From positions 215,555,245-215,619,244 of the forward strand of contig CM071568.1 in the NCBI GenBank assembly GCA_036426205.1: DNA of 64,000 nucleotides, read 5' to 3'. Every line of letters starts with the position of its first letter. The first letter of the stretch is position 1. The notes beneath the pieces are model-generated. The model did no database searches, had not been told where the DNA came from, and saw only the letters and a list, made by a program, of their open reading frames with translations. The DNA comes from Ascaphus truei. Lineage: Eukaryota > Chordata > Amphibia > Anura > Ascaphidae. Below, in pieces: positions 45,638-55,573 of the stretch. The translations under genes and the position numbers were made by a program.

Positions 45638-45982
45638 CATTGACGCGCAAACTTTTTTTGCTGCGCCTCCCCGCCTGCTCTCCTCCTATGTGCGCCCCCC
45701 TCCTTACCTCGCACGGCGTAAAATGACGCAGCGGGGTCGTATGACGTCACGTGTCACGCGGCGTCATTTGATGTCACGTTACCGTGGCAACTGTGACGTC
45801 AAATGACCCCGCTGCGTCATTTGACGCCGCGTTGCCATGTTAACACATCCTGGAGCATGCTGAACCTCGGTAGGTAGAGGTTGCAGAGGCCTCGCACTGT
45901 CCCCCGGCATTTCATTTAAATGCCTGGAGGGAGAGGGCATGACCTCTGCAAATGCCCGCGCCCCCTAGTTTGCGCACTGCTG
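45638..45982. mobile_element. hAT MITE, family 'GCGCAAACT', copy D, nested in the Penelope-like element
   Basis: The termini are CATTGACGCGCAAACTT and AGTTTGCGCACTGCTG. CTTTAGAT is perfectly duplicated (45630-45637 and 45983-45990). The uninterrupted site survives in the other Penelope copy at about 50502-50513 (complementary strand), which proves the boundaries. The interior shows GCGTCATTTGATGTCACG, GTGACGTCAAATGAC and GCGTCATTTGACGCC, that is, CRE-like TGACGTCA sites in an inverted arrangement. Confidence 0.95.
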
Positions 45983-46229
45983 CTTTAGATCCTGCACTCA
46001 AGATAAATAATTTTGAGACGAGTTATGGTTATTAATAAAAAGAGGTATAAACGAAACTTTCATTTAGTCCAGAAGGGGACAGTGTGTTTAATGTGTAGAT
46101 CCAACGAGCTTCACGTTGTAGTAAAGTTTTGTCCCAATTCCCTTTTCTTATATTCTGTGGGATGTGGTCTATACCTTGGAAAGTGACACACTTGGTATCA
46201 TCAGCAGGTTTATTTCTGACATGACGTGA

Positions 46230-49200
46230 TCATGGGGTGTCTGCAAGGTTTCTAATTGAACCCAGATGTTTTAGTATTCTATTTCTAAACCCCCTCATTG
46301 TTTTACCGACACACTTTAAACCAGATCCACATGTGGCGAGGTAAATAAATCCGACCAATTTACAATTGATGAATTGTTTAAGATGGAATGTTTTGGTCCC
46401 ATCAAAGTTACTGAATATTTTGCTATTAGTGACAGACTCACAGGCTCTAAATTTGTGGCATTTGTAACAAACAAAAGTTTGTTTGCCAAACCACAATGTT
46501 GTAGTGTTTTTTCTAGAGAAGTGACTACTGACCAGAATGTCTTTAAGATTTCTTGATCTCTTCATGTGATACTCGGACGTGTCCTTAAAACTTTCTTTAA
46601 ATCATTGTCATTAAGTAGAGCATGCCTATGTCTATCAATAATGAAGTTCATTTCCCATCCACTGGGCATTATAAGATGTGATGCACCTTATCTCTTTATT
46701 GGTGTGTTTTTCTGGCGATTGGTCAGTAGTGTAGAACTGGATGCTGTAAGGGCCCTGTGATAAGCTGTCTTGATACTGTTCTTGCTGTATCCTCGTTCAG
46801 TAAAGTTTATTTTCCTTAATTCTGACTGCTTTTTTAAATGAATGTCAGAGCAGTTTTGTCTGATTCTAAGAAACTAGCCAGTTGGAATCTCCTGCTTTAG
46901 GGATGCCGGATGTTGGCTGCTAGATTGTAAATAGCTATTGGTGGCCGTGGGTTTGGTATTGCCTGTAGTAGTTCAATGACCATCTGCCGTCTTATTGATG
47001 GTGAGATCCAGAAAATTGATCTCTGTCTCACTAACATCAGATGTTAACTTTAGATTGTGGTCATTAGAATGTAGCAATGTCATAAATTCGTTGAGGGTTT
47101 CTCTATTACCATTCCATAGGAGGATGATATCGTTAATGTAGCGAAGCCATACATCGATATGTCTGGTGTATCGATGCATGGCTTCAGAAAAAACACTCAC
47201 CTCCTCCCCACCATCCCAGATAAAGATTAGCATAGGTAGGGGCACATGTTGCGCCTATTTCGGTCCCTTGTATTTGTAAGTAGAATTTCCTATCAAAAAG
47301 GAAATAGTTGTGGCATACAATTAATTCCATCAGTTCACAAATAAAGTTGTTGCGGTTGTTGAAGTGTAAACTCCTAGAGGAAAGATGGTGTTTGATGGCC
47401 CTTAGGCCAAAGTCATGCCTTATGCTTGTATACAATGATTCTACATCAAAACTCACTAGTACCGTGTGTGGTTCTACAATGTCCTTCAGATGTCCTAGGT
47501 GGGACATCCTTAGTATCTCCCACGTAGGATGGTAATGCCGTTACAAAGTTTCTCAGAACCTGATCTACATAAATGCTGACCTTTTCAGTAAGGGATCCCA
47601 GACCTGAAACCATAGGTCTTCCTGGGGGTTTATCTGCCTGTTTGTGTATTTTTGGTATGCTGTAAAATGTGGCTATAGTGCGGGTGAGAACCATCATGAA
47701 TTTGAATTCTCTTTTAGAAATAACATTATTATCTAATCCTTGTTTAAGGATCAAAGCCAGTTCTTTGGAGAATAATTCTGTCGGGTCACTCCCTAGATGT
47801 TTATAGCATTTGCGATTGCTAAGTAGTCTCATGTTTTCTGCTATATATTTGGATGTTTGTTGTAGCACAATTGTTTCCACCTTTGTCGGCCTGTTTAATA
47901 GTTATATGCAGTGTTTGTCAAACCTATACATTTGCACGCCCCGGGCGAGTGGATTTAACATCGTGGCGAGTTCCTATTTGCCCAAGCAGCACACTTTTGG
48001 TACTAGGTGGCGAGTAGATTTTTTTGTTCGGCGAGTAGATTTTTTGGTGATTTGTCGACCACTGGTTATATGATCCATTTCCATTTCTCTGAGTGTTTTT
48101 CAGAGCTTGTCTTTCAGAGGTGCTCATGTTGGTATGTTTGTTAGTAACTTGGATTGCTTCAAGATCTTTTGTAACCAAACATACAAAAGTGGAGACATTA
48201 GCACAAGAGTCCAGATGAGGTCTGAAGTGACTCTGGCTTTTCAGAGTAGTGTGTGGTCCCTCCCTTGGTGTATGTTCACTTTCTTCCTGTAGTGACTGTA
48301 AATTATCAATATCATCCTGTTCCCCAATGTCTATTTCCGGAATCCCCAAATTATTGGTAATATATCTATCTCTTCGCACGAAATGCTTGTGAAGTAGCAT
48401 TCTACGTGCGAAGAGATTAATATCTTTAACTGTTTCAAACAGATCAAACTCTGTTACGGGGACAAAACTGAGTCCTTTGGTGAGGACATTAATGTGTTCT
48501 TCATTAAGAATAGTATCTGTCAAGTAAACTATCCTAAAGTTGTTTTTCCCGCCTTTTCTTTCTACTGGCGCCATCTTCTTCCCCGTCTCCCTCAGTAAAC
48601 CCAGGGTCTCCTGTTTTCTGTGTACAAAACGCCCCCCCCCTTCTAGTACTTCTCCATGGTCGTAATAACCGCTGGTCTGAGCGGTTTCCTCTAAAGAAGA
48701 AGCAGAAGAACTGCAGGTCTGTGGTTGTGTTTTGGTTTGTTTTGCACTGGGTTTAAAAGACACTTTGTTTTTATATTGATGTTGGTACTTTCCTTGTCCC
48801 ATTCTGTGGATTATTCACTATGATTCTCTGATGTTATTTTTGTAGTATGAAAATTATGTTTGTAAAACTTCCCTTTATAATCCCTAATGTCTATGAAACT
48901 TTTTTTTGTTTTCTTGTTTTTATTTCATTTACAAATTTGCCAATATTTTTCTGAAGACTTGATTCATAAGTCTCAAACAGTGTGGATTCTTTCCATTTAG
49001 ACGATTCTGTTTTAAGGTTTTCTAGTTCAATGTTAACCAATTTAAATTGTTTTAATTCATTTTCAACCAGGAGTTCCATGAGGTCCAGAGAGCATTTAGA
49101 GATAATTGAGTCCCATGATTTAAAAAGTGCAGCTTCTTGTATATGATAGGTTAACTCTTAAACCTCTAGGGATTAGGTTGGACTTTGTATATTTCTGGAG

Positions 49201-49340
49201 ACTCCACACCTCCCACCATAGCTGTGATTGCTGTTTATATTGTTTGTCTAGTTTTTGTAAAGAGAAGTTTGATGTTATCTGTAGTTGTGGGTTCTTGAGT
49301 GCTTGTTTCTAAAGTAAACACCGTCTCTGAATCCTGTTCC
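46230..49340 (-). pseudogene. Penelope-like reverse transcriptase/endonuclease polyprotein, frame-shifted
   Basis: Order on the reverse strand: an N-terminal segment near 49.2-48.9 kb (IPRGLRVNLSYT, then a coiled coil with ELENLKTESSKWKE); a 292-codon frame (48802-47924) with a basic, Gln/Thr-rich start; KYIAENMRLLSNRKCYKHLG; the PKIHK block followed by PPGRPMVSGLGSLTEKVSIY (47880-47446); VSFDVESLYTSIRHD (palm motif A); QIQGTEIGATCAPTYANLYL (motif B); and RYINDIILLWNG (motif C). Motif C carries YIND instead of the usual YIDD. The C-terminal frame (46565-46230) has Cys residues CYKCHKFRAC followed by VGFIYLATCGSGLKCVGKTM, the GIY-YIG endonuclease. Such enzymes prime cDNA at a nicked target. 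Several frameshifts make this copy dead. Confidence 0.9.
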
Positions 49341-49360
49341 CAGTTGTTAAAGTCGATGGT

Positions 49361-49640
49361 TTTGGACCTTGATAAAGGGCTATTCATAGTCCGAAACGCG
49401 TTGGTGTGTTTTGTTCATTATTTGTGATCCATTAAATTAGCTTTATTTTTATGGGAACGCATCCTGGTGGTTTTTTGCTGTATCATCAGCACTAGATATA
49501 GTGCTCCGTTTTTTCCTTCCTCTTCTTCTCTGATGTTCATCTACTGACGGAGGCACACTCAACCCTGGGTCACTGGATACATTGGACTTGCTACTTATCG
49601 TGGACATTCATCCCAAGTGAGTTTATTCCAGTTTGACCCA
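49361..49640 (+). mobile_element. Penelope pLTR-like segment, plus strand
   Basis: Immediately beyond the N-terminal end of the reverse-strand element is a plus-strand block that opens with the hammerhead-like motif. It continues with CGCATCCTGGTGGTTTTTTG and TAGTGCTCCGTTTTTTCC. I infer it is the 5' pLTR of the head-to-head plus-strand copy. A GTGCTC(C/T)GTTTTTTC-like stretch recurs near 53700 and, inverted, near 53600. Confidence 0.45.
49371..49412 (+). ncRNA. hammerhead-like ribozyme motif
   Basis: The order is TTGATAA, then the hairpin GGGCTA-TTCA-TAGTCC (all six pairs form, one of them G-U), then GAAACGCGTTGGTG. This fits the minimal hammerhead seen in Penelope pLTRs: CUGAUGA-like box, helix II, GAAAC, 2-3 bp helix III, then the cleavage region. 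The first box (UUGAUAA) and the GUG in place of a GUH cleavage site deviate, so cleavage is uncertain. Confidence 0.5.
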
Positions 49641-50081
49641 CTTTATTTGGAAATTATTCATTGTCCATTGCCATAGGATGTTTAATCTACTGGTCACCTG
49701 CAGATGTACTGTATATGAATATATCCTTACTGCTGTGCTACGTGGGATCATAATCTACCAGGTTACATCTTGTTGTACAGTCATATATTATACGGGTTGT
49801 TTTCTCCAGACATCATTCTATTTTTTACTACAGTTTTGTCTTTAGAGCACCATACAATATTTTTCACATTGACAGGGTAAATCTAGGAAACGGTATTAGT
49901 GTAATAGATGTAGAAAGATAGGTGGGCTGAGGCAGAGTATCGGTAGAAAAACCTAAGGGTATATATAGGGATAATGTGAAAGGGGCCTGCTCAAACCTAC
50001 TAGTGTAGCAATACTATGTGCTGCCTGCCTGCCTGCCTCTGCAGCGTTCCTACTGTGAGTATGTCACTAATAGCAAAACAT

Positions 50082-50695
50082 GCAGTAATTTAATGGGACC
50101 AAACCATTCCATCTTAAACAATTCATAAATTGTAAATCGGTCGGCATTATTTACCTCGCCACATGTGGATGTGGTTTAAAGTGTGTCAGCAAAACTATGA
50201 GGGAGTTTAGAAATAGAATACCAGAACATCTGAGTTCAATTAGAAACCTTGCAGACACCCCATTATCATGTCATGTCATAAATAAATATGCTGGAAATAC
50301 CAAGTGTCACTTTCCAAGGAATAGACCACATCCCACAGAATATAAGAAACGGGAATTGGGACAAAACTTTACTACAACGTGAAGCTCGTTGGATCTACAC
50401 ATTAAACACACTGTCCCCTTCTGGTCTAAATGAAAGTTTCGTTTATACCCCTTTTTATGAATAACCATAACTCGTCTCAAAACACTTTATCTTGAGTGCA
50501 GGATCTAAAGGATTCCCACATAGGTAATCTTACATTACCTTCTGTTACTCTGTTACTCTTGTACTTAGTTACTTTATGACCTCATTACTTTGTTACATCG
50601 TCCGAATGGATTACTTTGTTGCATCATCCGTAGTACAGATACTATTGCAGTCACTCTATTGAGCTTCACATGGGTCGCCATGACAACCCATCTGT
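50082..50695 (+). mobile_element. Penelope-like element, 5'-truncated copy, plus strand
   Basis: It aligns with the complement of about 46405-45481 of the main element. It starts within the Cys-rich/GIY-YIG region, with CGCCACATGTGGATGTGG and SKTMREFRNRIPEHLSSIRN, and runs through the 3' tail with CTTACATTACCTTCTGTTAC repeats. It lacks the hAT MITE and the LTR that interrupt the other copy, and extends ~40 bases past where that copy is cut. The ORF fragment 50197-50382 is the end of the endonuclease. Confidence 0.85.
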
Positions 50696-50759
50696 ATAAA
50701 GGGACGGTCTGTGATGCTATCAACTCGTGTCTTGTAGCGCCGAAACGTATGTTGGGTCA

Positions 50760-51540
50760 TCTGGCTGCATAGCCACTGCGACAAGGAGCTCCGTTGTGCT
50801 CGTTCTAGCTATATTACACTCACGCTAGTAACTTGATCCCAGAGGACATCACGACAGCACTGCCCATATGCAGTTGGGAGCTCTGTGCAGCTCCACGGCT
50901 ACAACCAGAGCATCAAGCTCCACTTTCGTAGGTTCACAATGTTAATGGGTTATATTTGTTGTCTATAAGGTCTACAGATATCCTCCTCCCTGCATGACAA
51001 GGACGGAAAGTAGCTGTATATTTCTCCATGCACTAGTGATATAACATTGATTCATATTCAGTTGTATACACCCTACATGCTAGAAGTATCTCACTACATT
51101 ATGATATCTGTAGATAATTTGATGTGACTTAAACGTGGTACTCTTATTAGACTTGGGTAACTCGGCAGCATAGTCGCCAAGGCAGGGATACTCCGCTGTG
51201 CTTCTTTTAGCTTGATTGCACTCACAGGAGCCATTTTGCTGCAGAGGACACTTTAACATCATAGCTCACACAGTCCGGAGCCCCGCGATGCACAAAAGTT
51301 ACAACCGAAGCACTCTACTTCATACTTATGTATCCATAATGTAAATGGTTCTTATTGGTTACCTATGAGGTTTGCAGTTCTCATCTCAGAGAGATACTAA
51401 TTGAAAGTAGATGCTCAATTCCCATAACCATAGGGATTTCACAGCTATTCATATTCTGTTCCATGTACCTCACATATTGGGAGGTTCTTGCCACACTAAG
51501 ACATCTGTAGCTGTTGATGTGCCTTAAACGTGGTACTCTT
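50760..51540 (+). repeat. two diverged ~390-bp tandem repeats
   Basis: Unit 1 (50760-51148) and unit 2 (51149-51540) share ordered landmarks. Each has a 'GCATAG..GCC' start, 'CTCCG.TGTGCT...TTCTAGCT.', 'CCAGAGGACA'/'GCAGAGGACA', and a tail reading ATCTGTAGNTNATTTGATGTG(A/C)CTTAAACGTGGTACTCTT with indels. They follow directly on the plus-strand Penelope copy and a truncated hammerhead-like box (CGCCGAAACGTATGTTGGG, 50738-50756). They are probably tandem pLTR units, which Penelope-like elements are known to form. Confidence 0.7.
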
Positions 51541-51699
51541 TAAATTTAAACAGCATTATTGGGATGCCATTCATTTTAGAGTATTGTTGAATTAAACTTA
51601 CATTTTTATTAAAACAAATTAATACTGACCTACACATACTTTGGTGCGCCGCAGAGGGAACCTTTTTCTCAATTACATAGTTGTACTTACCTTTGCATT

Positions 51700-51785
51700 G
51701 CACTCTTCCCAGACAGCAAATAGTATTACTACACTAGAAGGTTTAAGCGAGGCCCATTTCACATTATCCCCATTTTTAAGGTTTA
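51700..51785 (-). repeat. inverted partner of 49955-50040
   Basis: The reverse complement of this segment (GGGATAATGTGAAATGGGCCT, then TTAAACCTTCTAGTGTAGTA and ATACTATTTGCTG) closely matches the plus-strand segment at 49955-50040. The pair brackets the truncated Penelope copy and the tandem repeats as ~85-bp inverted flanks. Confidence 0.65.
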
Positions 51786-52049
51786 TACCAGATTCAAGTC
51801 ATGGATGATTTTGAAACGCTTTCATGCAAATGATTCTTTATGCCTAGCGCAGTCCATTTCTGTGCAGAAACCAAACAAAAGGGTAAAAATACTTTGTTAA
51901 AATGTTGACACAGAGTCAGAAATTTCAAGTTAGTACCTAGACGCACAGAAGCGCAAATTAAAATGCGGTTTTCTGTGCCAACTTTAAGCCAAAAAAAGCT
52001 GTTTGTTTGCACTTTGTACATAGACCGGTGATTACTGCATATATATTTA

Positions 52050-53275
52050 ATATTAACAATTGAGTGAAGATTGTGACTCATCACAAGATCACTCACAGAG
52101 TGTACATTTGTGGTGCACTCCACACTAAATGTTTTTAATTTTTGTGAATATATATATAGTGAAACACAATGGTGATAAAGTGAAAAATAAAATATAATTA
52201 AAACTGACACGTGGTATTGATGTAACTGATTCCTGCTCAATTGTATGTAAGTAATGATTATATGATTTCACAATAATATGGGGTATTAACCTATCCTCCT
52301 GCTCAAATTGATAAATCAAGAGTATTGCCCACAGTTAATAATTGTGAAATCTAGCTATCAAGCTAATTGACTTATATCTATGCCCCTGTATATAGATGGA
52401 TGAATAATGCATAAAGTGAAACAAAATAACACATGGACTGGCATCCATGCAAACTCCAGAGTCACTGATAAACAATATTCTCTCAGCTAAACTACCATAT
52501 GAACGCTGCTTGAGATCAAACAGCACAGCTCTAACATCGCTGTCAAATTTTACTAGGGAGTCCCTGATTCCGGTTGTGCCGGTGCCCCTGCATGTGTGCT
52601 GGATGTGCTTGGTGTGCCGTGTTCCATGAGAGACGCAGCCTTCAGGCTATGATCAGCTGAGTATTCGTATATTATTATACAGAGTGTTATGTTTTATGGT
52701 ATACGATTTCATCACTAGCTACAATAGTAAAATTTGACAGCGATGTTAGAGCTGTGCTGTTTGATCTCAAGCAGCGTTCATATGGTAGTTTAGCTGATCA
52801 GGGAATTCCCTCATTTACTCTGCAAACATACCTCTGAGAGAAGATTGTTTATCAGTGACTCTGGAGTTTGCATGGATGCCAGTCCATTTGTTATTTTGTT
52901 TCACTTTATGCATTATTCATCCATCTATATACAGGGGCATAGATATAAGTCAATTAGCTTGATTGCTAGATTTCACAATTATTAACTGTGGGCAATACTC
53001 TTGATTTATCAGTTTGAGCAGGAGGATAGGTTAATACCCCATAGTATTGTGAAATCATATAATCATTACTTACATACAATTGAGCAGGAATCAGTTACAT
53101 CAATACCACGTGTCAGTTTTAATTATATTTTATTTTTCACTTTATCACCATTGTGTTTCACTATATATATATATATATTCACAAAAATTATAAACATTTA
53201 GTGTGGAGTGCACCACAAATGTACTCTCTGTGAGTGATCTTGTGATGAGTCACAATCTTCACTCAATTGTTAATA
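52050..53275. repeat. 1.2-kb imperfect palindrome
   Basis: The left arm (about 52050-52555) and right arm (about 52725-53275) are inverted copies over ~510 bases. They are nearly identical but differ by substitutions and one indel: the right arm has ~40 extra bases at about 52795-52834, absent from the left arm near 52480 at a short CAG microhomology. The loop (52556-52724, 169 bases) is unrelated. AT-rich (TATA)n lies in both arms. The open frames on the two strands are mirror copies and not genes. Origin is unknown: it could be a foldback element, or an inverted Penelope-associated duplication given its neighbours. Confidence 0.88.
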
Positions 53276-53587
53276 CTATTAACTATTGTACATAGGTAGC
53301 ACCCATTTATGTCATAATTAGACTTTAGTAAAATATTATAAAAATTTATCTATCTAAAATTAGTGAGCGGTGTGGTATGTCTTTTGTGTTTCATATATAT
53401 ATTTAAACAGCGTCATCCAGTGATCCTCCTATGCTGGACTATCTCCCTGGAGCATGTTGATAATCCTGTAGTGTGTGGTAAGATGTCCTCCCATATTCAC
53501 AACCAGTAAGTGAGAAATATATACGGGTACTCAGTCTGTTGATATCCTTCTTCTCTTTGGCGTGCCTCACGTGATGATTGAGGAAAT

Positions 53588-53722
53588 GCAGATGTGGAGA
53601 AAAAACGGAGCACAGCAACGGCAAATAGGTGAAGGGACTACAGGAGTGAAGCTAAAAGCATCACTCCTGTAGCCCCTTCACCTTTGTGCCGTTGCTGTGC
53701 TCTGTTTTTTCTCCCCATCTGC
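53588..53722. repeat. hairpin with 62-bp stem
   Basis: Arms 53588-53649 and 53661-53722 pair almost throughout, around an 11-base loop AGCTAAAAGCA. Arm landmarks are GAGAAAAAACGGAGCACAGC and its near complement. The inner GGAGC(A)C/GTGCTC(T/C)G motif resembles the pLTR-like block near 49503. It is a compact MITE-like or transcribed-hairpin-capable structure. Confidence 0.85.
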
Positions 53723-54970
53723 GTTTCTGTGACTTTGCAGCCTTTCTCTGTTTGAAATACTAATCTAGATCATGGGGTACTCCATATATGTGCATTCCTC
53801 ACTTTACATGTTCTTGCATGATCTGGTAAGGAGCAGCATTGTACAAAATCAGCACACATTTCCTGACCTACAAACTGGACATATTGCTGCCTTTCCCTTC
53901 TGACTCAGAATGACAATCATTTATGCTGACTTTTCTGCTCCAGCACCATTGACAGATCTGTGTTTCTAGGGTTGCGGTTCATGCTTCACCTCTCTGAAAG
54001 GAAGTCGCAGAGCACATAGGTTCACAGCCGAGTATTATAGCCTGTACTAGCTGAAAGTAGCTGGCATTGCTCGGGAATTCTAAGAAACCAACCTCATTCC
54101 TCCTCTCACACCCTTACCCCCTTCTCTCTCTACCTCATCTATCTCCCATCACTTCCTTGTAATAGTTCTGATGTCCCCAATTCTTTCCACCTCTATCTTC
54201 TCCAGTATTCTTACTTTCTCCGCATGTGCAAACTGACTTCCTCTTTCTCATATCACCAGTATGACGTGCAGATATAGAGCATTCTAAGTTCAACTCCCAG
54301 TGGCTGACTTGCTTAGAAAAATTGTAATAACTCCTAGAATTAAAAATCGAATGTATCCAAAACAAACAAAAACCTGCTCCTTGTCACCGGAACCATCATG
54401 CACATTTTGGTTACGATATCTTAAGAGGTGTCCAATTGCACAGCGAACAAACAGCTATCCAAAATATGTAGTAAATGCAGTACCACGCGGAATTTAACTT
54501 TCCTAGCAGCACCCCTTTGGAGTGTGTGAGAGGATCCAAACCATGATACTTAGTATTATTTTGATACATTGAGCATGGCAGAAAAAATTAGCGCAAAAAG
54601 CACTGTAAATTTTAATATGTGTGACAATTAATAATCAAGTGACAGATACGTGGGAATAAACTAATGTGGGGAAACAATATCCCTAATTTGCCTGGTGTAG
54701 CTCATGTGAGGAGTTTTCCAACGCCTCTGACAGAAATAGAACAAATGCCAGTGCACGAACAGGCACAGGGAGTAATACTGTATGTGCAGCACAATATTCG
54801 TGAACTGAATGTGTTAAACACAGATTATGCTCAAAACAGTGAATGAGGACCTACTCACATTAGGTTGGTAGGATTCAAATGATAAAATGAATCCGTAACA
54901 GTAGCTCGGTAATGAATATGCAATGATGATCATGATGAATACATGAAAAGGCGAAGGGCATAGTGTGATA
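53723..54970. other. intronic sequence without clear features
   Basis: No gene or bounded element was seen. A C/T-rich stretch runs about 54090-54230. Confidence 0.45.
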
Positions 54971-54978
54971 CTGTATCG

Positions 54979-55246
54979 CAAGGGTGCGCAAATTGGGGGG
55001 GAGCGGGATTTTCTTGGGGAGCGCGGCGGTTGCACAGGCCCCATGCTCTACCCCAAAGCATTTAAATTAAATGCCGGGGGAGGCTGAGGCCTCTAACTTC
55101 TCTTACCTGCTTTCTGCCAACTCTTCGGCGTCACGTCGCCATGATGCCGCAGGTTCAAATGGCAATGCGTCTCATGACATTATGACGCCACGAAGCCGAG
55201 AGCAGGTAATGAGGGGGGCGCAATCTGAAAAGTTTGCGCACCACTG
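54979..55246. mobile_element. hAT MITE, family 'GCGCAAACT', copy E
   Basis: The termini are CAAGGGTGCGCAAATTGG and AAAAGTTTGCGCACCACTG. The flanks CTGTATCG/CTGTATTG match at 7 of 8, and the difference is a C-to-T at a CpG. It shares 'AAAGCATTTAAATTAAATGCCGG' with copies A-C. Confidence 0.93.
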
Positions 55247-55283
55247 CTGTATTGAATTAGAATACACAGGGCTGTACATGTTA

Positions 55284-55570
55284 GGCCTTGGCCATGTTTA
55301 ACGCTTGCTGGCGGAAGCGTGTGGAAGCGCAGGTCTTAGGGGAATTTAAAATTCCCCCGCTTGCCGGCGCGACAGGCCGGTCACGTGAGCGGTTCGCCCA
55401 ATAAGGGCGAACCAGCTCCGTGACGTCACTGGCCCGCCCCCGGCCAGTGACGCGCCCGGCCGGCCCCCTGACGGCCCGCTGACAGCGCGTGTGGTAAGCA
55501 ACCGCAAGGCCAGGGAAAGCACCCACTTTCCCTGCGCCTCAGCACGCCAGCAGGGAGCACGGCCGAGGCC
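55284..55570. mobile_element. TTA-flanked GC-rich MITE (287 bp)
   Basis: The termini are GGCCTTGGCCATG and GGCCGAGGCC. TTA is on both sides (55281-55283 and 55571-55573). The interior holds several perfect small palindromes, including GGTTCGCCC-AATAA-GGGCGAACC and GGGAATTTAAAATTCCC, and is very CpG-rich. It has Harbinger-like ends and target. The reverse-strand frames across it are compositional. Confidence 0.85.
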
Positions 55571-55573
55571 TTA

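Larger units (their letters stand above)
45481..49370 (-). mobile_element. Penelope-like retroelement (GIY-YIG type), degenerate
   Basis: A nearly complete coding unit of a Penelope-like element lies on the reverse strand. N-terminal coiled-coil sequence is at high coordinates, the reverse transcriptase in the middle, the GIY-YIG endonuclease near 46.3 kb, and the 3' tail at 45481-46030. The tail includes a GTTACTTTGTTACTTTATGAC-like array of GTTAC repeats. It is interrupted by a hAT MITE (45638-45982) and cut at its 3' end by an LTR. A second, head-to-head partial copy lies at 50082-50695. The element looks closest to the Neptune group known from frogs and fish; that clade call is inference. 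Confidence 0.88.

Noticed and set aside
52125..53201. Similar short proteins encoded on opposite strands (52125-52319 and 53001-53201)
   Set aside because: They are mirror images from the two arms of the palindrome, with no other sign of coding.
52050..53275. Palindrome as a pure assembly artefact
   Set aside because: The arms differ by substitutions and a ~40-base indel, which a simple duplicated-read artefact would not give; long reads would settle it.
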